Shown: positions 8,349 to 17,180, counted from the stretch's first letter. The stretch: DNA of 64,000 bases from Halobaculum saliterrae (GCF_009831625.1 NZ_WUUS01000011.1:1-64000); one strand, 5' to 3'. A program made the numbers and translations. The notes: generated by a model from the sequence alone, not told the origin.

Positions 8349-9220
8349 GCGGTCATCACGGCTTCGTTCGCCGCCTCCGCCTTCAGTTCGAGCCAGTCGA
8401 CGACCGCCGCGGGCACGTCGACCTCGCTCGCCTCGTTCAGCGCCTTGAACTCGACGGTGTGGTTCACCTCGTGAACCGTGTACTCGCCGTCGGCGGTTTC
8501 CATCAGGTCGACGCCGAGCAGGCCGCCGCCGACCGCGTCGCTGGCGGTCGCGACCAGCTCCCTCGCCTCGTCGTCGAGCTCGAAGGTGGCCGTCTCGCCG
8601 CCCTTCGCGGCGTTGGTGAGCCAGTGCTCGGAGGAGCGCGTCATCGCGGCGACGGGCTCGCCGTCGCAGGCAAGCACGCGGATGTCGCGGCCGGGCTTGT
8701 CGACGTACTCCTGCACGTAGAACACCTTGTGCTCGTAGTGCCCGAGCGTCGCCTTGTGCTCGAGGATCGCCTCGGCGGCGTTCTCGGTGTCGATCTTGGC
8801 CATCAGCCTGCCCCACGAGCCGACGACCGGCTTGATCACGCACGGGTAGCCGAACTCCTCGATGGCGTCCATGGCGGCCTCCGTCGTGAACGCGACCTCC
8901 GTCGCGGGGGTGGGGACGCCCGCGCCCTCCAGCGCGAGGCTGTTCTTCACCTTGTCGGCGCACACCGCCGCGGTCTCCGGCGAGTTGATCACCGGGACGC
9001 CGTACGCCGAGAGGAGCCGCGTGGCGTACAGCGACCGGGACGTGGCGAGACAGCGGTCGATCACCAGATCGCAGTCGGCCACCTCCGCGGTGGTCTCGGT
9101 CAGGCCGAACCGCTGCTTGCGCACGTCGACCTTCACGACCTCGTGACCGCGGTCGCGAAGCTCCGACAGGAGGAGCTTCTCGTCTTTTCGGATCCGGGAG
9201 TAGAGCAGGCCGAGCTTCAT
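8345..9220 (-). CDS. argX: LysW carrier-protein ligase (glutamate/aminoadipate-LysW ligase)
   Basis: ATP-grasp ligase that attaches the alpha-amino group of glutamate (or aminoadipate) to the C-terminal glutamate of LysW, the entry step of the pathway. It is 291 residues. Visible features are MKLGLLYSRIRKDEK at the start, VPVINSPETAAVCADK, the ATP-grasp lysine block YPCVIKPVVGSWGR, and the metal-binding end LMETADGEYTVHEVNHTVEF. A longer frame upstream of the ATG at 9220 is Ser/Arg-rich shadow and would overlap argW. It follows the argW stop by one base and overlaps argC by ATGA. The close coupling with argW supports the assignment. Confidence 0.95.
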   Translation of the reverse strand: MKLGLLYSRIRKDEKLLLSELRDRGHEVVKVDVRKQRFGLTETTAEVADCDLVIDRCLATSRSLYATRLLSAYGVPVINSPETAAVCADKVKNSLALEGAGVPTPATEVAFTTEAAMDAIEEFGYPCVIKPVVGSWGRLMAKIDTENAAEAILEHKATLGHYEHKVFYVQEYVDKPGRDIRVLACDGEPVAAMTRSSEHWLTNAAKGGETATFELDDEARELVATASDAVGGGLLGVDLMETADGEYTVHEVNHTVEFKALNEASEVDVPAAVVDWLELKAEAANEAVMTA

Positions 9221-9221
9221 C

Positions 9222-9392
9222 TCACTCCCCCCAGTCCTCTTCGAGCTCCGGGGCTCGATCGAGGACCGGCGGGGAGACGTCGACGACCTCCAGCTCGGCG
9301 CCGCACGTTTCACAGTCGACGATCTCTCCGATCTCCAGGTCGTCGTGCAGGGCCACCGTCCCCCCGCACTCGACGCATTCGGATTCGGTCAT
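9222..9392 (-). CDS. argW: LysW amino-group carrier protein
   Basis: A 56-residue acidic carrier protein. Two CxxC pairs (ECVECGG and DCETCGAE) form the small zinc ribbon, and the chain ends in EDWGE, the signature whose last glutamate is linked to the substrate amino group. Intermediates stay bound to it through ArgX, ArgB, ArgC and ArgD until LysK releases the product. The ATG at 9392 is preferred over a GTG four codons earlier because the conserved family begins at MTESECVECGG. It is the first gene of the operon and carries the promoter discussed at 9423-9455. Confidence 0.95.
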   Translation of the reverse strand: MTESECVECGGTVALHDDLEIGEIVDCETCGAELEVVDVSPPVLDRAPELEEDWGE

Positions 9393-9422
9393 GGTGTACC
9401 CCACTCTATCGGTGAAGACACC

Positions 9423-9455
9423 TTTAATCCGTCGATTCTATCAGCGAAAATTAAT
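9423..9455 (-). promoter_or_regulatory. Promoter region of the argWXCBD-lysK-argF operon
   Basis: Two AT-rich elements lie ahead of argW. CGAAAATTAAT at 9445-9455 is 53 bases from the ATG, and TTTAAT at 9423-9428 is about 31 bases away. The first is identical over 11 bases to one ahead of argG at nearly the same distance. Either may be the TATA element; the other could then be part of a regulatory site. Transcript ends were not measured. Confidence 0.5.
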
Positions 9456-9751
9456 GTCGGAGGCGTCGCTACGCGGCGATTTCGGGCGGGTCGGCGCGGA
9501 TCTCGAATGCGATGTTCGAAATCTGAGTAGTGTTGGCCCCGAGGGGGGCCGGCGGGGCCACCGCCGCCGGCGGTCGGGGGGCGGCGGCCGGGACCGGTCG
9601 AGGTCGGGCCCCCCGTCGCGGCCGGCCGCCCCGCGGTCGTCGCGGCAGTCGGAGGAGTCGCGGGAGTCGGCCTCGCGACGGCGTCGCCGCTCGCGGTCGG
9701 GCGAGCGATCGTCGTCGCAGTCCGGTCGTGGTCATGGGTTCGTGGTGTCTG
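9456..9751. other. Intergenic region, extremely G+C-rich, no gene supported
   Basis: Between argW and argH there are about 300 bases with no convincing gene. Positions 9538-9690 are almost pure G and C, with runs such as GGGGGG and GGGG that could form G-quadruplexes on the plus strand. Open frames on both strands here encode only Arg/Pro/Ala strings, as expected from composition. No T-run terminator is visible for argH. Confidence 0.5.
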
Positions 9752-11251
9752 TCAGACGTACTCGTCTACCGCGTCGGCCAAGTCCGTTTCGGCGGCCGCG
9801 AGCGTGTCGCGGCGGGCGTCGACGGCGGCCTCGTGGTCGTCGTACGTCTCGGTCATGCGCGCGAGGGAGTCGGCCACGGCGTCGGGCGCCGGGCCGCCGC
9901 GCGACGCGCGGGAGGCGACGCTCCCGACGGGGTCGAGCGCGGCGTCGAGGTCCTCGCGGCTCACGTGTTCGTACAGGGACTCCCCAAGTACCTCCTGTGC
10001 GGCCGCGTCAAGATTTGCAGCGAGCGTCTCGGGGTCGGCGTCGTCGGGCGACGTCGCGGCGGCGTCGGCGACGACCTCGTGGGCCGTCCGGAACGGGATC
10101 CCCGCCGCCGCCAGCGCGTCCGCCACGCCCGTGGCCGTCGAGAAGCCCGCACCCGCGTCGGCCGCACACGCCGACTCGTCCCAGTCGCCGGTCGCGACCG
10201 CGCCGGCGACGACCTCGGTCGCCTCGGTCGCGTCGTCGACGGCGTCCCACGCGTGGGTCGTCGCGCGCTGGAGGTCGCGGTTGTACGCCCGCGGCAGTCC
10301 CTTCAGCGTCGTCAACAGCCCGGTCAGGTCGCCGGATACGTCGCCGGCGACCGCGCGAGCCAGCTCCAGCGTGTCCGGGTTCACCTTCTGGGGCATGATC
10401 GACGAGGTGGACGCGTAGTCGTCCGACGGCAGGAAGTAGCCGTCCTTGGCGTGCTCGATGAGGTCCGCGGCGAGCCCCGACAGCGTCGCCGTCAGGTTCG
10501 CCAGCGCGGCCGTCCCCTCCACGAGGAAGTCGCGCGCGGACGCGGCGTCCGTCGAGTTCTCGACGACCCCGTCGAACCCGAGCAGCTCCGCGGTCCGCTC
10601 GCGGTCGATGTCGAAGGTGGTGCCGCCGAACGCCGCGCCGCCGAGCGGCGACTCGTTCGTCCGGTCGAACGCCGCGAGCAGCCGGGCGGTGTCGCGCTCG
10701 ACCGCGCCCGCGTACGACGACAGGAAGTGCCCGACGGTGACGGGCTGGGCGTACTGCCGGTGGGTGAACCCCGGCATGACCGTGTCGGCGTGCTCGGCCG
10801 CCGCGTCCAGCAGCGCCTCGCGCAGGACGAGCGTCGCCTCGGCGGCGTCGAGCAGGTCCTCGCGGTAGCGATACCGGATGCAGGTCGCCACCTCGTCGTT
10901 GCGCGAGCGCGCGGTGTGCATCTTCCCGCCCACGGGACCGATCTCGGCGACGACCGCCGACTCGATCGCCTCGTGGACGTCCTCGCCGTCGGGGAGCGCC
11001 CCGTGGCCCGCGTCCTCGACGGTCGCGAGACCCGACAGGATCTCGGCGGCCTCGTCGGCGGCGATGATGTCCTGCTCGGCGAGCATCACCGTGTGCGCGC
11101 GGTCGACGGCGAGATCGGCCGCGAAGATGCGCTCGTCGGCCGGGAGGCTCGACATGAACCCACGGGCCGGGCCGCCCGCGAAGCGGTCGCGGCGGACGAC
11201 CGTCTCGGCGTCGGCGGCGTCACCCGCTGTCGGTTCCTCGCCGTCGGTCAT
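9752..11251 (-). CDS. argH: Argininosuccinate lyase
   Basis: Splits argininosuccinate into arginine and fumarate, the last step of the pathway. It is 499 residues; bacterial enzymes are usually 450-470, and the difference is mostly an acidic Ala/Asp-rich C-terminal region. The fumarase/aspartase-superfamily signature SSIMPQKVNPD carries the catalytic serine. Other conserved blocks are GGKMHTARSRNDEVAT and MPGFTHRQYAQPVTVGH. The start lies three bases after the argG stop, so the pair forms a two-gene unit. No stop-proximal hairpin with a T-run was found. Confidence 0.96.
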   Translation of the reverse strand: MTDGEEPTAGDAADAETVVRRDRFAGGPARGFMSSLPADERIFAADLAVDRAHTVMLAEQDIIAADEAAEILSGLATVEDAGHGALPDGEDVHEAIESAVVAEIGPVGGKMHTARSRNDEVATCIRYRYREDLLDAAEATLVLREALLDAAAEHADTVMPGFTHRQYAQPVTVGHFLSSYAGAVERDTARLLAAFDRTNESPLGGAAFGGTTFDIDRERTAELLGFDGVVENSTDAASARDFLVEGTAALANLTATLSGLAADLIEHAKDGYFLPSDDYASTSSIMPQKVNPDTLELARAVAGDVSGDLTGLLTTLKGLPRAYNRDLQRATTHAWDAVDDATEATEVVAGAVATGDWDESACAADAGAGFSTATGVADALAAAGIPFRTAHEVVADAAATSPDDADPETLAANLDAAAQEVLGESLYEHVSREDLDAALDPVGSVASRASRGGPAPDAVADSLARMTETYDDHEAAVDARRDTLAAAETDLADAVDEYV

Positions 11252-11254
11252 CGA

Positions 11255-12505
11255 TCACTCCTCCGTCTCGTCGCCGCTGCCATCGGCCGCCAGCGTCTCG
11301 CCGCCGTCGCCGGTCTTCACGTTCTCCAGCACGCGGTTCGCGAGGCGCTCCTGGAAGCCGTGGTACTTCGCGACTCCCGTCGCGTCGGCCTGCTCGATGC
11401 CGTCGACCGTCTCCGTGTTGAACGACGCCGCGGACTCGGAGTAGACGCCGTACTCGGAGTCGCGGGCGACGGGCCGGCACTGGCCACCCTGAAGTTTGAC
11501 CGTGACCGTCCCGGTGACCTTCTCCTGGCCGGCGTCGAGGTAGCCCTCGAGGGAGTTCACGAGCGGGGAGTTCACGAGACCCTTGTACCCCTGCTGGGCC
11601 CACTGGTCGTCGATCTGTTGCTTGAAGTCGCGCTCGGACTTCGTGAACACCAGCTGTTCGAGCGCCTCGTGGGCCGTCAGGAGGACGGTCGCCGCGGGGT
11701 GCTCGTAGTTCTCGCGTACCTTCAGGCCGAGCATGCGGTCCTCCATCATGTCCGTGCGGCCGACGCCGTAGGCGCCCGCGAGCTCGTTCAGCTCCTCGAT
11801 GAGCTCGACGGAGTCGACCGTCTCCCCGTTCAGCGTGACGGGATAGCCCATCTCGAAGCCGATCTCCACCAGCTCCTCACCCTCCGCGTCGCCGGGCGTC
11901 GTCGTCCAGTCGTAGATGTCCTCCGGCGGGACGTACGTCGGGTCCTCGAGGTCGTCGCCCTCGACCGAGCGCGACCAGAGGTTCGTGTCGATCGACCACG
12001 CGCCCTCGTTGCCGCCCTCGACGGGGAGGTCCTTCTCGTCGGCGTACTCGATCTCCCACTCGCGGGTGAGGCCGAGCTCGCGCACGGGCGCGATTACCTC
12101 CTTGTCGGAGCCGCGCCACACCGTCTCGAAGCGCAGTTGGTCGTTCCCCTTGCCCGTGCAGCCGTGGGCGAGGGCGTCGCAGTCGTGCTCCTCGGCGACG
12201 CCGAGGATCGCCTCCGCGATCACCGGACGCGCGAGCGCCGTCCCCAGCGGGTACCCCTGATACGTCGCGTTCGCGCGCACGGAGTCGAAACACAGCTCCG
12301 CGAACTCGGTCTTCGCGTCGACGACGTAGTGCTCCAGATCGAGCGCCTCGGCGGTCTCCTCGGCCTCGTCGAACTCCTCGGCGGGCTGGCCCACGTCGAC
12401 GGTGACGCCGACGACCTCGTCGTAGCCGTACTCCTCCTCGAGGAGCGGGACGCAGACGGTCGTGTCGAGTCCACCGCTGAATGCGAGCGCAACGCGTTTC
12501 GTCAT
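11255..12505 (-). CDS. argG: Argininosuccinate synthase
   Basis: Joins citrulline and aspartate with ATP to form argininosuccinate. It is 416 residues. The PP-loop ATP site is VALAFSGGLDTTV at residues 5-17; DALAHGCTGKGNDQLRFE and WSIDTNLWSRSVEG are the other conserved substrate blocks. A GAGGT ribosome-binding sequence sits just before the ATG (GTGAGGTATG on the minus strand), which is unusual in this window and argues for a real leader. Its upstream region holds a perfect 10+10 palindrome next to the sequence shared with the argW promoter. It is the first gene of the argGH unit. Confidence 0.97.
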   Translation of the reverse strand: MTKRVALAFSGGLDTTVCVPLLEEEYGYDEVVGVTVDVGQPAEEFDEAEETAEALDLEHYVVDAKTEFAELCFDSVRANATYQGYPLGTALARPVIAEAILGVAEEHDCDALAHGCTGKGNDQLRFETVWRGSDKEVIAPVRELGLTREWEIEYADEKDLPVEGGNEGAWSIDTNLWSRSVEGDDLEDPTYVPPEDIYDWTTTPGDAEGEELVEIGFEMGYPVTLNGETVDSVELIEELNELAGAYGVGRTDMMEDRMLGLKVRENYEHPAATVLLTAHEALEQLVFTKSERDFKQQIDDQWAQQGYKGLVNSPLVNSLEGYLDAGQEKVTGTVTVKLQGGQCRPVARDSEYGVYSESAASFNTETVDGIEQADATGVAKYHGFQERLANRVLENVKTGDGGETLAADGSGDETEE

Positions 12506-12530
12506 ACCTCACGCTCGCACGTCGACGCCC

Positions 12531-12564
12531 ATAAATTCGACGTTTGTAAACGTCGAAAATTAAT
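12531..12564 (-). promoter_or_regulatory. argGH promoter with palindromic operator candidate
   Basis: TTCGACGTTT-gt-AAACGTCGAA at 12536-12557 is a perfect palindrome with 10-base arms and a 2-base centre. On its distal side is CGAAAATTAAT (12554-12564), identical to the argW element and 49 bases from the start codon. On its proximal side is an AT-rich stretch (12531-12537) about 28 bases from the start. A dimeric arginine-responsive regulator binding here is the simplest reading, but no such regulator is identified in the window. Confidence 0.6.
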
Positions 12565-12810
12565 CGCGGACTGCACGCTACCCGGAGGAAGACGAGCGGA
12601 TCGAGTCGGATGAGGGGTGATGTTGGTGGGCCTAGCGGCCCGGTCGTCGCGGCGCGGAGACTCGGCTCCGGGCCGCGGCACCGCTGACGCGTCGCTCGAA
12701 GGAGGCGCGAGCGTGAGCGACGGGGTCCGTTATCACGACCGGACGTACCCGCTCCGTGTACATAAACGATGCCGGTCCGGCGAAGCTCGCCGAGCGGACG
12801 ACACGGCCCG
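12565..12810. other. Intergenic region without a supported gene
   Basis: Between the argG promoter and the kinase stop codon no reading frame with haloarchaeal amino-acid use stands out. A 77-residue minus-strand frame that runs into the kinase gene is Arg/Ser-rich and overlaps it out of phase, so it is not called. Confidence 0.4.
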
Positions 12811-14253
12811 TCAGCCGGACCGGCGACCCGGGGAGCGACGGCGGTCCACGTCGTCGGCCGTCCACGCGGCCGAGATCGCGGTGTCAGGCGGCGGCGAGGG
12901 ACGATCGGACCCCGTTGCGGCCGGGAGCGTGACGGAGACGCTGGTGCCGGAGTCGTCGGACTCGACCGACACGTCGCCGCCGAGCTCCGCCACCGTCCAC
13001 GTCACGAACCAGAGGCCGACGCCGCTGGCGTGCTCCAGGTCGGTCTCGATGCCCCGTTCGAGCACCGTTCGTTCGCTCGGCGGGATCCCCGACCCGTCGT
13101 CCTCGATCCGAAGGACCGCGACGTCGCCGTCCGATCTCACTCGGACCCGCGCCGTCGGATCGGGGGCCGCGTGTTCGGCGACGTTCGCCAGCAGCTCGTC
13201 GATCGCCGCCCCGAGGTAGCCGTTGTCGACGACGGGAACGGGGGTGTCCGGGACCCGACAGTCCACGCGGTTTCCCGCGGCGGCGAACGCGTCAGCGCGT
13301 TCGGCCGCCAGCGCCGCGAGGTCGACGGAGACCTCCGGCACGTCCCCCGAGAGGATCCGGTCGAGGTCGCGTCCGCGCTTGGAGAGCGACACGAGCCGGT
13401 CGGCGCGCCGGCGGAGCGCTCGGAAGTCGTCGGGGTCGCCCGACTCGGCGAACGCCTCCGCGTGGCCGACGATCACGTTGACGCCGCTTCGAACGTCGTG
13501 TCGCAGCACGCGGTTGAGGACCGACAGCCGTCGTTCCCGGCGACGGTCGTCCGTCACGTCGGTCGCGATGACGTACTCGCGATCGGCCGACCCGGTCCGG
13601 ACGGATCGAACCACGACCTCGCGGGGGCCGCCGTTCGAGGTCGGCGGCGTCCGCACCTCCACGGGACCGTCGGCGCCCAGCGCGGCCGCGAGCGTCGGTC
13701 CGTCGTCCGCCACGGGGATCGCGTCCACGAGCGCGTCGCCCGGCCTCCCGTCGAACGTCGACTCGAAGGCGGCGTTCGTCGCGAGGATCCGGCGCGTCTC
13801 GCCGGAGTTGTCGACGTACGCGGCCGGCGAGGGGAGGTTGGCGAACAGCGCCTCCGCGCGGCCCCGCTCGCGGACGAAGCGGGCGCGGGTCCGGCCGATG
13901 ACCGCGCCGGCAGCGGCACCGAGGGTGAGCAGGTCCGTCGCCATTCTGGGCAGGGCCGCCGTCGGAACGCCGTCGGGATTGGCCGCCCGCACGGCGAGGA
14001 CGAACACGGCGGCGCCGACGGCAACCCCCGCGACGACACCCCGCCCGACGGCGGCCGCACGGCGGGGCGGCCCTCGACGCCACAGCAGGACGCCGAACGC
14101 GCAGACCGCGACCGCGAGCGCGAACGAGACGAGCGCGGCGGCACGTCCGCGCGTCGACGACGCGCCGAACAGGAACGCGATGTGTGCCGCCGCCAGCGAC
14201 GCGGCTCCGACGGCGACGACCGCCCCCCAACGACCCCCACCGGAGCCCGACAT
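12811..14253 (-). CDS. Membrane sensor histidine kinase with PAS-like domain
   Basis: A 480-residue membrane sensor kinase. The N-terminal 130 residues hold about four hydrophobic segments (for example near 10-32 and 40-60). A PAS-like region follows (FANLPSPAAYVDNSGETRRI), then the phosphoacceptor block LNRVLRHDVRSGVNVIVGHA with its conserved His, and an HATPase domain with N box DELLANVAEHA, G1 IEDDGSGIP and G2 ASGVGLWFVTW. This HisKA/ATPase type is common in haloarchaea, usually without a fused receiver. The ATG at 14253 is preceded by GGGAGGT. The frame continues far upstream, but that part is shadow of hemC and cobA. No response regulator lies beside it, so its signal is unknown. It diverges from hemC. 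Confidence 0.88.
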   Translation of the reverse strand: MSGSGGGRWGAVVAVGAASLAAAHIAFLFGASSTRGRAAALVSFALAVAVCAFGVLLWRRGPPRRAAAVGRGVVAGVAVGAAVFVLAVRAANPDGVPTAALPRMATDLLTLGAAAGAVIGRTRARFVRERGRAEALFANLPSPAAYVDNSGETRRILATNAAFESTFDGRPGDALVDAIPVADDGPTLAAALGADGPVEVRTPPTSNGGPREVVVRSVRTGSADREYVIATDVTDDRRRERRLSVLNRVLRHDVRSGVNVIVGHAEAFAESGDPDDFRALRRRADRLVSLSKRGRDLDRILSGDVPEVSVDLAALAAERADAFAAAGNRVDCRVPDTPVPVVDNGYLGAAIDELLANVAEHAAPDPTARVRVRSDGDVAVLRIEDDGSGIPPSERTVLERGIETDLEHASGVGLWFVTWTVAELGGDVSVESDDSGTSVSVTLPAATGSDRPSPPPDTAISAAWTADDVDRRRSPGRRSG

Positions 14254-14367
14254 ACCTCCCGGAAGGAACGCGAACACCAAAACGACGACGACGGACGCGA
14301 CCGGTGTATCGGAGGCGCCGGCGGGCGAAGCGAACCCGTTTTCCCCGGTCGAACCCCAGTCGACGGT

Positions 14368-15546
14368 ATGACAACCGGGACGCTGCGGCTCGCCACCCGC
14401 GGCTCCGACCTCGCGCTCCGACAGGCGGCGGACGTACGAGACGAGATCTCGACGCGCCGCCGCGACGTGGAGCTTGTCGAGGTCGAGACGCGCGGCGACC
14501 GACTCGACGAGGACCTCATCACCGAACTCGGCCGCACCGGCGCGTTCGTTCGCGCGCTCGACGAGGAGGTGCTGTCGGGGGAGGTCGACGCCGCGGTCCA
14601 CTCGCTGAAGGACATGCCCACCGAGATGCCCGACGGGCTCGTCGTCGCGGCCGTCGGCGAGCGCGCCCCCGCCGGCGACGCGCTCGTCACCCGCGAGGGC
14701 GGCGACCTCGCGGACCTCCCCCGCGGCTCGGTCGTCGGCACCTCCTCGCTGCGACGCAAGGCGCAGGTGCTCGCCGAGCGCCCCGACCTGGAGGTTCGCC
14801 CGCTCCGCGGCAACGTCGACACGCGCCTGCAGAAGCTGATCGCGCCCGACCTGCAGGCGGAACACGAGGCCCGTGTCGAGGCTGAGGCCGACCACAAGGG
14901 AGATCCCGGCGCACGCGAGGAGGACCGCGAGTACGAGCGCACCGTCGAGGAGTGGTTCGACGACCTCACCGAGTTCCAGCGCGCCGCGTTGGAACACGAG
15001 CTCGACCACGAGTACGACGCCATCGTGCTCGCGGAGGCCGGCCTCCGTCGGTCGGACCTGTTCTACCGCGACGAGTACGAGGTCGAGCGCCTCGACCGCG
15101 CGGACCACGTCCCCGCGCCGGGCCAGGGCGCCGTGGCCGTCACCGCGAGCGACCCCGAGGTGATCGAGACGATCCGGTCGGCGATGGACCACGAGCCGAC
15201 CCGCGTCGCCACCAGCGTCGAGCGCACCGTCCTCGCGGAACTGGGCGGCGGCTGCATCGCGCCCATCGGCGTCAACGCGCTCGTCCAGGGCGAGCACGTC
15301 AGCGCCCGTGTCCGGGTGTTGTCGGCCGACGGCGACACCGAGGTGAAGGCGAACCGCGACCTCCCGCTTCGCACCTACCGCGAGGCCGCCGCCGAGTTCG
15401 CCGCGTCGCTGCGCGAGCAGGGCGCCGCGGAGCTCATCGAGGCCGCGAAGCGCGCGGCGGACACGGAGACGGCCAAGCGCGCGGAGGAGGGCGAGGACGA
15501 CGACGGCGCCGCCGGCGACGACGCCGCGGAGGCCGTGGAGGAGTAG
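14368..15546 (+). CDS. hemC: Hydroxymethylbilane synthase (porphobilinogen deaminase)
   Basis: Condenses four porphobilinogens into hydroxymethylbilane for heme, siroheme and cobalamin. It is 392 residues, longer than the usual 310. LATRGSDLALRQAADV opens the fold; DAAVHSLKDMPTE and VGTSSLRRKAQVL bind substrate and cofactor; the cofactor cysteine is in LGGGCIAPIGVNA. Extra length comes from a charged insert (about residues 168-205, rich in Glu/Asp/His) and an acidic Ala tail (about 365-392). An AT-rich CGTTTTCC about 27 bases upstream suggests a leaderless message. It starts a compact hemC-cobA-hemD cluster and its stop abuts the cobA ATG. Confidence 0.95.
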   Translation: MTTGTLRLATRGSDLALRQAADVRDEISTRRRDVELVEVETRGDRLDEDLITELGRTGAFVRALDEEVLSGEVDAAVHSLKDMPTEMPDGLVVAAVGERAPAGDALVTREGGDLADLPRGSVVGTSSLRRKAQVLAERPDLEVRPLRGNVDTRLQKLIAPDLQAEHEARVEAEADHKGDPGAREEDREYERTVEEWFDDLTEFQRAALEHELDHEYDAIVLAEAGLRRSDLFYRDEYEVERLDRADHVPAPGQGAVAVTASDPEVIETIRSAMDHEPTRVATSVERTVLAELGGGCIAPIGVNALVQGEHVSARVRVLSADGDTEVKANRDLPLRTYREAAAEFAASLREQGAAELIEAAKRAADTETAKRAEEGEDDDGAAGDDAAEAVEE

Positions 15547-16395
15547 ATGACTCGCGACAACGCCGACACGGTCGACCGCGACGGCGGCTTCGTCTCGCTG
15601 GTCGGCTCCGGCCCCGGCGACCCCGAACTCCTCACGGTGAAGGCTCGGAGGCTCCTCGACGAGGCCGACGTCGTCCTCCACGACAAGCTCCCGGGCCCCG
15701 AGATCCTCGGCTCGATCCCCGAGAACAAACGCGAGGACGTGGGCAAGCGCGCCGGCGGCGAGCGCACCAGTCAGGAGTACACGAACGACCGACTGGTCGA
15801 GCTCGCGGAGGCGGGCGAGCACGTCGTTCGGCTCAAGGGCGGCGACCCGTTCGTCTTCGGGCGCGGCGGCGAGGAGGCCGAACACCTCGCCGCCCACGGC
15901 GTCCCGTTCGAGGTCGTCCCGGGCGTCACCTCGCCCATCGCCGCGCCGGGCGTCGCGGGCATCCCCGTCACACACCGCGATCACGCCTCCTCCGTCTCGT
16001 TCGTCACCGGTCACGAGGACCCGACCAAGGACGAGTCCGCCGTGGACTGGGAGGCGCTCGCGGCCACCGGCGGCACCATCGTCGTCCTGATGGGCGTCGG
16101 GAAGCTGCCGCTGTACACTGCGGAACTGCTCGACGCCGCGAGGGACCCCGCCACGCCCGTCGCGCTCGTCGAGCGCGGCACCTGGCCCGACATGCGCGTC
16201 GCGACCGGCACGCTCGCCGATATCGTCGACGTGCGCGACGAGGCGGGGATCGAGCCGCCCGCGATCACCGTGATCGGCGAGGTCGCCGGCGCGCGCGAGC
16301 GGGTGGTCGAGTTCCTGCGCGGACGCGGCGACGCGGCCGCGACCGTCGGGGACGGCGGGACCGGCGGCGACGCCGACGGGAGGTCGGACCGATGA
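15547..16395 (+). CDS. cobA: Uroporphyrinogen-III C-methyltransferase
   Basis: SAM-dependent methylation of uroporphyrinogen III at C2 and C7, giving precorrin-2 for siroheme and cobalamin. It is 282 residues. The conserved start is VSLVGSGPGDPELLTVKA, followed by VRLKGGDPFVFGRGGEEAEH and VVPGVTSPIAAPGVAGIPVTHR, all typical of SUMT. The C-terminus adds an Ala/Gly/Asp-rich tail. The ATG follows the hemC stop with no gap and the end overlaps hemD by ATGA. Lying between hemC and hemD ties it to the branch point of tetrapyrrole synthesis. Confidence 0.95.
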   Translation: MTRDNADTVDRDGGFVSLVGSGPGDPELLTVKARRLLDEADVVLHDKLPGPEILGSIPENKREDVGKRAGGERTSQEYTNDRLVELAEAGEHVVRLKGGDPFVFGRGGEEAEHLAAHGVPFEVVPGVTSPIAAPGVAGIPVTHRDHASSVSFVTGHEDPTKDESAVDWEALAATGGTIVVLMGVGKLPLYTAELLDAARDPATPVALVERGTWPDMRVATGTLADIVDVRDEAGIEPPAITVIGEVAGARERVVEFLRGRGDAAATVGDGGTGGDADGRSDR

Positions 16396-17180
16396 CCGGC
16401 GACGACCGCCCGCGCGTCGCGGTGTTCCGCCCCGACGACGAGCGCCTGACGGACGCGGTCGAGACGCTCGACGCGCTCGGGGTCGAGGCGGTCCCCGACC
16501 CGATGCTGGAGATCAGACCGACCGGCGCGGTGCCGGAGGGCGCCGACTGGATCGTGTTCACCTCGAAGACGGGCGTCGAGTTGGCCGACGAGGCCGGCTG
16601 GTCGCCCGCCGACGCCGCCGGTGAGGGGCGGGACGGAGTCGACACCGTCGAACGTGCCACCCCCGCGATCGCGTGTATCGGCAGCTCGACCGCCGACGCG
16701 GTCCGCGAGGCCGGCTGGCCGGTCGACCTGATCCCCGAGGAGTACTCCTCGACGGGGCTCGTCGCCGCGTTCGACGCGCTGGGCGTCGACGGCGTCCGGA
16801 TCGAGGTCGCTCGATCGGACCACGGGAGCCACGTCCTGCTCGACGGCCTCCGCGACGCCGGCGCGACCGTCCACGAGACGGTGCTGTACGAGCTCGTCCG
16901 CCCCGAGGGGAGCGGCGACTCCGCGGAGGCGGCCGCCCGAGGCGACCTCGCGGGAGCCTGTTTCACCTCCTCGCTCACGGTCGATCACTTCCTCGACGCC
17001 GCCGAAGAACGCGGCGTCCGCGACGGGGCGCTCGCGGGGCTCGACGACGCCGTCGTCGGCTGCATCGGTCACCCGACCCGCGAGACGGCCGAGTCACACG
17101 GCGTCACCGTCGACGTGGTGCCCGCGGAGGCGACGTTCGAGGCGCTCGCGGAGTCGGTCGTCGCCGAGTTGGACGCCTGA
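16392..17180 (+). CDS. hemD: Uroporphyrinogen-III synthase
   Basis: Cyclises hydroxymethylbilane with inversion of ring D. It is 262 residues. HemD is poorly conserved; what is visible is the two-lobed pattern with ADWIVFTSKTGVELADEAG in lobe one, AIACIGSSTADAVREAG at the hinge, and GACFTSSLTVDHFLDAA plus VVGCIGHPTRETAESHG in lobe two. The position directly after hemC and cobA, with an ATGA overlap, makes the assignment firm. Acidic Glu/Asp/Ala-rich loops (around 73-86 and 172-183) are haloadaptive. It is the last gene before the AT-rich region upstream of amt. Confidence 0.9.
   Translation: MTGDDRPRVAVFRPDDERLTDAVETLDALGVEAVPDPMLEIRPTGAVPEGADWIVFTSKTGVELADEAGWSPADAAGEGRDGVDTVERATPAIACIGSSTADAVREAGWPVDLIPEEYSSTGLVAAFDALGVDGVRIEVARSDHGSHVLLDGLRDAGATVHETVLYELVRPEGSGDSAEAAARGDLAGACFTSSLTVDHFLDAAEERGVRDGALAGLDDAVVGCIGHPTRETAESHGVTVDVVPAEATFEALAESVVAELDA

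Noticed and set aside
9469-9735. 88-codon minus-strand frame between argW and argH
   Set aside because: Pro/Arg/Ala strings from a nearly pure G+C block, with no promoter or ribosome-binding site.
9530-12613. 1027-codon plus-strand frame opposite argH and argG
   Set aside because: It is antisense to two certain genes and encodes Arg/Val/Gly-rich sequence without domains, as expected from G+C-rich shadow frames.
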